Source: Sediminibacterium ginsengisoli
Lineage (GTDB): Bacteria; Bacteroidota; Bacteroidia; Chitinophagales; Chitinophagaceae
Assembly: GCA_945860335.1 (NCBI GenBank)
Contig: CAMAQW010000002.1
Location: forward strand, 1 to 37,943
Direction of reading: 5' to 3'
Length of the DNA: 37,943 nt
Each line of letters opens with the position of its first letter. Position 1 is the first letter of the stretch. Below, piece by piece: positions 34,713-37,943 of the stretch. The notes under the pieces were generated by a model. The model was not told the origin of the DNA, made no database searches, and saw nothing but the letters and a program-made list of their open reading frames with translations. The position numbers were made by a program, and so were the translations under genes.

Positions 34713-36375
34713 TGCACTTCAAGCAGAGCTTGAAGCACTGTCTACCCGAAAGTACAAAAGCATCTCTAAAGTTAGAGGTGCTGATGCGGTAGTATACACA
34801 AGAGTTAGCAGCCAAGAACAAGCCGAAAATAACGGTAGCCTGGAGGTTCAACTTAAATATTGTAATAACTACGCAAAAACCAATAGTATTCAAATTAAAG
34901 AATACTTTGGTGGTTCTTACGAAAGTGCTAAAACAGACGGTCGTAAGGAGTTTTTACGAATGATTGAATATGTAAAAAAGCACAAAAATATTTCTTACAT
35001 CATAGTGTTTAACTATGACCGGTTTTCCAGAACTGGGGCTGCAGCATCACACATAAGTGAAGAGTTAAGTAGACAAGGTGTAACTGTAAAATCTGTAACT
35101 CAGGATATAGATACATCTACTGCTATTGGTAGATTACAAGAAAACTTTTTTCATCTCCTAAATAATTTCGATAATCGGTTAAAAAGTGACAGAACCATAA
35201 TTAATACGAAAGAGGTTATGTTAAAAGGTTACTGGCCTTACCAAACGCCACTCGGATACCTTAATCTTAAGCCAAAGCATAGGGCATGCTTTCATGAGTA
35301 TGTAATTACAGAATCAGGCAAACACCTTAGGAAAGGGTATCAAATGCTTACCGAAAGAAAATACTTTTATTATGAAATAGTGGATTATTTGATTCAAAGA
35401 GGTGTAGAGATATCTACAAAGAACTTTCGGAATGTATTTAGCAATCCTTTTTATGCAGGATATGTTACTGGGAGCCTTGTGGGAGGCAAATTAATAGAAG
35501 GTAAGCATCCTAAATTAATTGATTTAAAAACCTTTCTAGCAGCACAAGATGTTTTAAATAATAACCCATTTGTTGGTGTTGCAAAAGTATTTAGACATGA
35601 TGAGGTTCCACTCAAGATATTTGTAAAAGATGAAGTAAGTGGAAAGCCATTTACTGGGTATACAGCAAGGGGGAATTGGTACTATAAAACAAAAGATGCA
35701 GCAATTCCGGTTAATGTAAGTTCAAAGCTGTTAAATGGTCTGTTTGTAAATCTTCTTTCTAAATACGAATACAACCCTACTTTAAAGAAGAAGTTTGAAG
35801 CCATTTTAACGAGTGAGCTAAAAAGTAGGTTAAGTGGAAAGGCTAGCGATAAAACGCTATTAAAAAAGAAAATTGCCGAAAAGCAAGGCTTGCTTGAAAA
35901 AGCGGAGTTAAAGTACATAAGCGATCAAATAACGGAAGATATTTATAATAAACACGCCGAGCAGCTCCGAAGCGAGATCGGAGTATTAAGTAAAGGAATT
36001 GATTCTGCCACACTGAGTAGTTCGAACATAGAAAAAGTAGTTAAAAATTGTTTGGCGATTTCACAAAACCTAAGCCAGGCATGGATTTCAGCAGATTACG
36101 AGAAGAAACAGCACTTGCAAAAGATGGTGTTTCCGGAGGGTATTATGTATAACAAGCAAAATGGGGTAGTTCGAACTTCTAAAGTAAACCTAATATTTAA
36201 CGAAATCCCTTTACTGGTAAGCCTTTGCGCCGAAAAAGAAAAAGGCGATTCTGTTAAGAATCGCCTTAAATCTAATTATGTGCCCAGAACAGGAATCGAA
36301 CCTGCACTACCTTGCGATAACCAGATTTTGAGTCTAGCGCGTCTACCAGTTCCGCCATCTGGGCCTTTGTATTAG
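34690..36375 (+). CDS. Large serine recombinase (integrase) with a tRNA-antisense C-terminal tail
   Basis: This 561-residue protein has a resolvase/invertase catalytic domain at about residues 32-165: VVYTRVSSQEQ with nucleophile S40 and R38, and VFNYDRFSRTG with R111 and R114. The recombinase domain follows at about 190-290 (GYWPYQTPLGYLNL, FRNVFSNPFYAGYV). The zinc-ribbon segment near 306-337 lacks the usual Cys residues (KIFVKDEVSGKPFTGYTARG). A coiled coil lies at about 395-445. The last 31 residues (PRTGIEPALPCDNQILSLAR onward) are encoded entirely by the antisense strand of tRNA-Leu. Serine integrases of this class catalyse site-specific insertion and excision. It is the key gene of the island. 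Confidence 0.88.
   Translation: MKKKISNNALQAELEALSTRKYKSISKVRGADAVVYTRVSSQEQAENNGSLEVQLKYCNNYAKTNSIQIKEYFGGSYESAKTDGRKEFLRMIEYVKKHKNISYIIVFNYDRFSRTGAAASHISEELSRQGVTVKSVTQDIDTSTAIGRLQENFFHLLNNFDNRLKSDRTIINTKEVMLKGYWPYQTPLGYLNLKPKHRACFHEYVITESGKHLRKGYQMLTERKYFYYEIVDYLIQRGVEISTKNFRNVFSNPFYAGYVTGSLVGGKLIEGKHPKLIDLKTFLAAQDVLNNNPFVGVAKVFRHDEVPLKIFVKDEVSGKPFTGYTARGNWYYKTKDAAIPVNVSSKLLNGLFVNLLSKYEYNPTLKKKFEAILTSELKSRLSGKASDKTLLKKKIAEKQGLLEKAELKYISDQITEDIYNKHAEQLRSEIGVLSKGIDSATLSSSNIEKVVKNCLAISQNLSQAWISADYEKKQHLQKMVFPEGIMYNKQNGVVRTSKVNLIFNEIPLLVSLCAEKEKGDSVKNRLKSNYVPRTGIEPALPCDNQILSLARLPVPPSGPLY
36242..36267 (-). terminator. Terminator of tRNA-Leu, inside the recombinase frame
   Basis: AAGGCGATTCT (36242-36252) and its perfect complement (36257-36267) surround GTTA. 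On the minus strand it is followed by TTTTTCTTTTT, the form of a rho-independent terminator 14 bp after the tRNA 3' end. Confidence 0.75.
36281..36364 (-). tRNA. tRNA-Leu (anticodon CAA)
   Basis: This 84-nt class II tRNA has acceptor stem GCCCAGA/TCTGGGC with discriminator A, a D-arm, anticodon stem CTAGA/TCTGG with loop CTCAAAA (anticodon CAA, reading UUG), a long variable arm (TATC-GCAA-GGTA) and a T-arm with TTCGATT loop. The 3' CCA is not encoded. The gene lies wholly inside the recombinase frame on the opposite strand. Its 3' end faces the island, and its promoter lies on the hscB side. Confidence 0.92.
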
Positions 36376-36383
36376 GCGGGGTG

Positions 36384-36414
36384 CAATATTACAAGATTCT
36401 GTGTTTTTTGCCAA
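36384..36414 (-). promoter_or_regulatory. Likely promoter of tRNA-Leu
   Basis: On the minus strand, TTG (36412-36414) and TAATATTG (36384-36391) are 20 bp apart, fitting the Bacteroidota TTG / TAnnTTTG pattern with one mismatch. The start would lie about 10-15 bp before the mature tRNA. Confidence 0.55.
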
Positions 36415-36446
36415 AAGAAACCACCATAAACCCAAACAAATAGGGC

Positions 36447-36953
36447 TTATCGGAGTTGATCCGCTATGCGGTCTAGATATTTCTTTTTAAAATAATAGTC
36501 TTTTACCTGCAACAACGCTTCTTTTGTGGTAATACCCACTTGATAGCTTTCCAACAACCCTTTAATAGGTTCAAAAATGTCATCTTCTAATTGTTTAAGT
36601 TGTACATGTAGCGCTGCCTTTTGGGAGTCATCTTCAACTTCCATAACCTGCTCGTTTAAATCCATCACTTCCATTAAAAAACTAGGAGGGAGCTGGTATT
36701 TTTCGTCGGGTATTAATACCTCATTAATTTCTAAAACGTAAGGGATAAGTAAGGCCTGATCTTTTAATACCCTTAATGCTTTATTAGCTGCCGATGATAA
36801 TGACAGTGCTTCTGCTTGTTCATCTTCGGAACTATTTGCAAAAAAATCAGGATGGAACTTTTTTTGGAGCATCAAATACTTTTTGGATACCAAAGCGGTG
36901 TCTGGGAAAAAACTAACCGGTATGTCAAAAAGTTCAAAATGATTCATAGACAT
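36447..36953 (-). CDS. hscB: Fe-S cluster assembly co-chaperone HscB
   Basis: This 168-residue protein has an N-terminal J domain with the HPD motif (H34, P35, D36 in KKFHPDFF) and a C-terminal HscB helical domain (QLPPSFLMEVMDLNEQV and the QLEDDIFEPIK region). HscB delivers the scaffold IscU to HscA and stimulates its ATPase. The length is usual for the family. ATG 36953 is preceded by AAAGGAG at a workable spacing; a second ATG is two codons further. It lies 16 bp after trmN6 on the same strand. Confidence 0.88.
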   Translation of the reverse strand: MSMNHFELFDIPVSFFPDTALVSKKYLMLQKKFHPDFFANSSEDEQAEALSLSSAANKALRVLKDQALLIPYVLEINEVLIPDEKYQLPPSFLMEVMDLNEQVMEVEDDSQKAALHVQLKQLEDDIFEPIKGLLESYQVGITTKEALLQVKDYYFKKKYLDRIADQLR

Positions 36954-36969
36954 TAAAATTACAACTCCT

Positions 36970-37680
36970 TTATAAAAACAGGTAATAATCTTTTAAGTAA
37001 GCAGCAAAACCAGCAGTGTACTGCTCATTTTCTTTAATAATAATTTGTTCTACTGCATCGGGGCTTGTTACAGCGCTACTTAATATATACATGGCCCTAA
37101 AAGGGTCGTGTGCGGGTGTTTGTTGTACCAATGCTTTTTTAAAAATAGTGAGTCCAAATTGCGCGGCTAATTTTTCAAGTTCGGTGGCCCTCGCATAGGG
37201 GACAAGCACCGAAAAGCTTCCGCCTTTATCCAGTAGTGTATCAACACAAGTAAACAGTGATGCTAATGTTAGTGTGGTGCTGTGCATGGCCGTGTTACGG
37301 AGTGCATCATCACTTTTTAAATCGTTGCTAAAAAAAGGAGGATTAGAAATAATATGCTGGTAACGAGTGCCGCTAAAATTTTCGATGGCACTGTTGTGGA
37401 CCTTAATATTCCAACCGGTTGCTAATGCATTGCTTGAAGCTTGCGCGGCTGCGGCAGCATCAATTTCGACAGCGTCTATTTTTGCAGCTGGTATTTTTTG
37501 CGCGAATAGTAAACTTAAAAGTCCAGTGCCCGTGCCAATATCTAAAACATTTGTAGGGGCATCATCTTTTACATGTGCAGCAACCCAGGCACCAAAAAGG
37601 CACGCATCAGTGCATACTTTTAGTGCGCAGTCCGATTGCCAAACTGTAAATTGTTTGAACGAAAAATAGTTGTTAGACAT
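36970..37680 (-). CDS. trmN6: tRNA1(Val) (adenine37-N6)-methyltransferase
   Basis: This 236-residue SAM-dependent methyltransferase has motif I VLDIGTGTGLLSLLF (D47), the acidic motif DAVEIDAAAA, and the N6-adenine catalytic motif NPPF with N113 in IISNPPFFSN. The N-terminal FTVWQSDCALKVCTDACLFG with GAW matches the TrmN6/YfiC family, which methylates A37 of tRNA1(Val). It is 11 bp downstream of sdhB and 16 bp before hscB on the same strand, so co-transcription is likely. Confidence 0.85.
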   Translation of the reverse strand: MSNNYFSFKQFTVWQSDCALKVCTDACLFGAWVAAHVKDDAPTNVLDIGTGTGLLSLLFAQKIPAAKIDAVEIDAAAAAQASSNALATGWNIKVHNSAIENFSGTRYQHIISNPPFFSNDLKSDDALRNTAMHSTTLTLASLFTCVDTLLDKGGSFSVLVPYARATELEKLAAQFGLTIFKKALVQQTPAHDPFRAMYILSSAVTSPDAVEQIIIKENEQYTAGFAAYLKDYYLFL

Positions 37681-37691
37681 CTAATAGATGC

Positions 37692-37943
37692 TTAGTCTGC
37701 AAAGCTTGCAGCTATGTATTCACTATTTAAGCGGGCAATATTTGTGATGGAAATTTCTTTAGGGCATGTAGCTTCACAAGCACCTGTGTTGGTACATGAT
37801 CCAAAACCTTCTTTATCCATTTGAGCCACCATGTTTTGTACCCTTGTAGTACGCTCAGGTGCACCTTGTGGTAATAAAGCGAGGTGAGAAACTTTTGCAC
37901 TTAAAAATAGCATCGCAGAACTGTTTTTACAAGCTGCTACACA
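37692..37943 (-). CDS. sdhB: Succinate dehydrogenase/fumarate reductase iron-sulfur subunit (C-terminal part)
   Basis: Only the C-terminal 83 residues are in the window; the frame continues past the right edge. It reads CVAACKNSSAMLF, then SHLALLPQGAPERTTRVQNM, then GSCTNTGACEATCPKEISIT ending in NSEYIAASFAD. The Cys residues CxxxC and CxxxxxC-x3-CP are the ligands of the [4Fe-4S] and [3Fe-4S] clusters of SdhB/FrdB. The wording is typical of Bacteroidota SdhB, which pairs with a single cytochrome b subunit. Either dehydrogenase or reductase direction is possible. Confidence 0.88.
   Translation of the reverse strand, partial: CVAACKNSSAMLFLSAKVSHLALLPQGAPERTTRVQNMVAQMDKEGFGSCTNTGACEATCPKEISITNIARLNSEYIAASFAD

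Larger units (their letters stand above)
32791..36290. mobile_element. Putative serine-recombinase integrative island next to tRNA-Leu
   Basis: About 3.5 kb separates the PUL from conserved hscB. It holds a divergent regulator locus (two small minus-strand genes and a MerR-like gene) and a serine recombinase whose 3' end overlaps tRNA-Leu. The island abuts the 3' end of the tRNA. The ends are a guess: CCAGAAC occurs at 32791-32797 in the tandem palindromes and at 36284-36290 in the tRNA acceptor/T-arm. No conjugation genes or cargo of known function are present. Confidence 0.5.

Noticed and set aside
37367..37669. 100-codon plus-strand open frame opposite trmN6
   Set aside because: It is an antisense shadow of a clearly conserved methyltransferase gene.

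Overview
The window is AT-rich chromosomal DNA from a member of the Bacteroidota. The pointers are two SusC/SusD pairs, a FecR with a C-terminal SusC-interacting region, a secretin/TonB (STN) domain on one SusC, TAnnTTTG-type promoter elements, and the small CNGKCQM-type protein ahead of a TonB receptor. The overall style resembles Chitinophagaceae, but the genus cannot be fixed from the sequence alone.

Layout. (1) 1-3158: housekeeping or accessory genes: two bacterial PH-domain membrane proteins (minus strand, the first running off the left edge), a CDP-alcohol phosphatidyltransferase and an ABM-fold protein. (2) 3155-7676: a likely metal or metallophore module: a secreted DUF4198 protein, a divergent small Cys-rich protein, an iron-complex-type TonB receptor and a secreted DJ-1/PfpI protein with isonitrile-hydratase-like residues. 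(3) 7677-8256: gene-free DNA full of hairpins and two tandem copies of a roughly 110-bp repeat. (4) 8257-32259: a 24-kb one-strand polysaccharide-utilisation locus (PUL): ECF sigma, FecR anti-sigma, SusC1(STN)/SusD1, SusC2/SusD2, two paralogous heparinase II/III-like lyases flanking an unrecognised protein rich in Asp motifs, a CE20-like SGNH esterase, a GH2 enzyme and a CE7-like esterase. It ends in a perfect hairpin overlapping the last stop codon. (5) 32260-32845: gene-free DNA with terminators, decayed coding fragments, a third copy of the repeat seen at 7.7 kb, and four tandem palindromes about 20 bp apart. (6) 32846-36375: a small serine-recombinase island next to tRNA-Leu(CAA); the recombinase frame reads antisense through the whole tRNA. 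(7) 36447-37943: conserved genes hscB, trmN6 and the end of sdhB/frdB (minus strand).

How the PUL could work: SusC1 senses a glycan and signals through its STN domain to FecR, releasing the sigma factor. SusCD pairs import oligosaccharides. One lyase is a lipoprotein and the other looks periplasmic, which suggests sequential depolymerisation. Two esterases remove acyl groups and the GH2 trims the product. No sulfatase and no GH88/GH105 is present, so the target is probably an acylated, non-sulfated uronic-acid polysaccharide (inference). The most novel candidates are the Asp-rich protein between the lyases (22346-24145) and the tRNA-fused recombinase island with its tandem palindromes.
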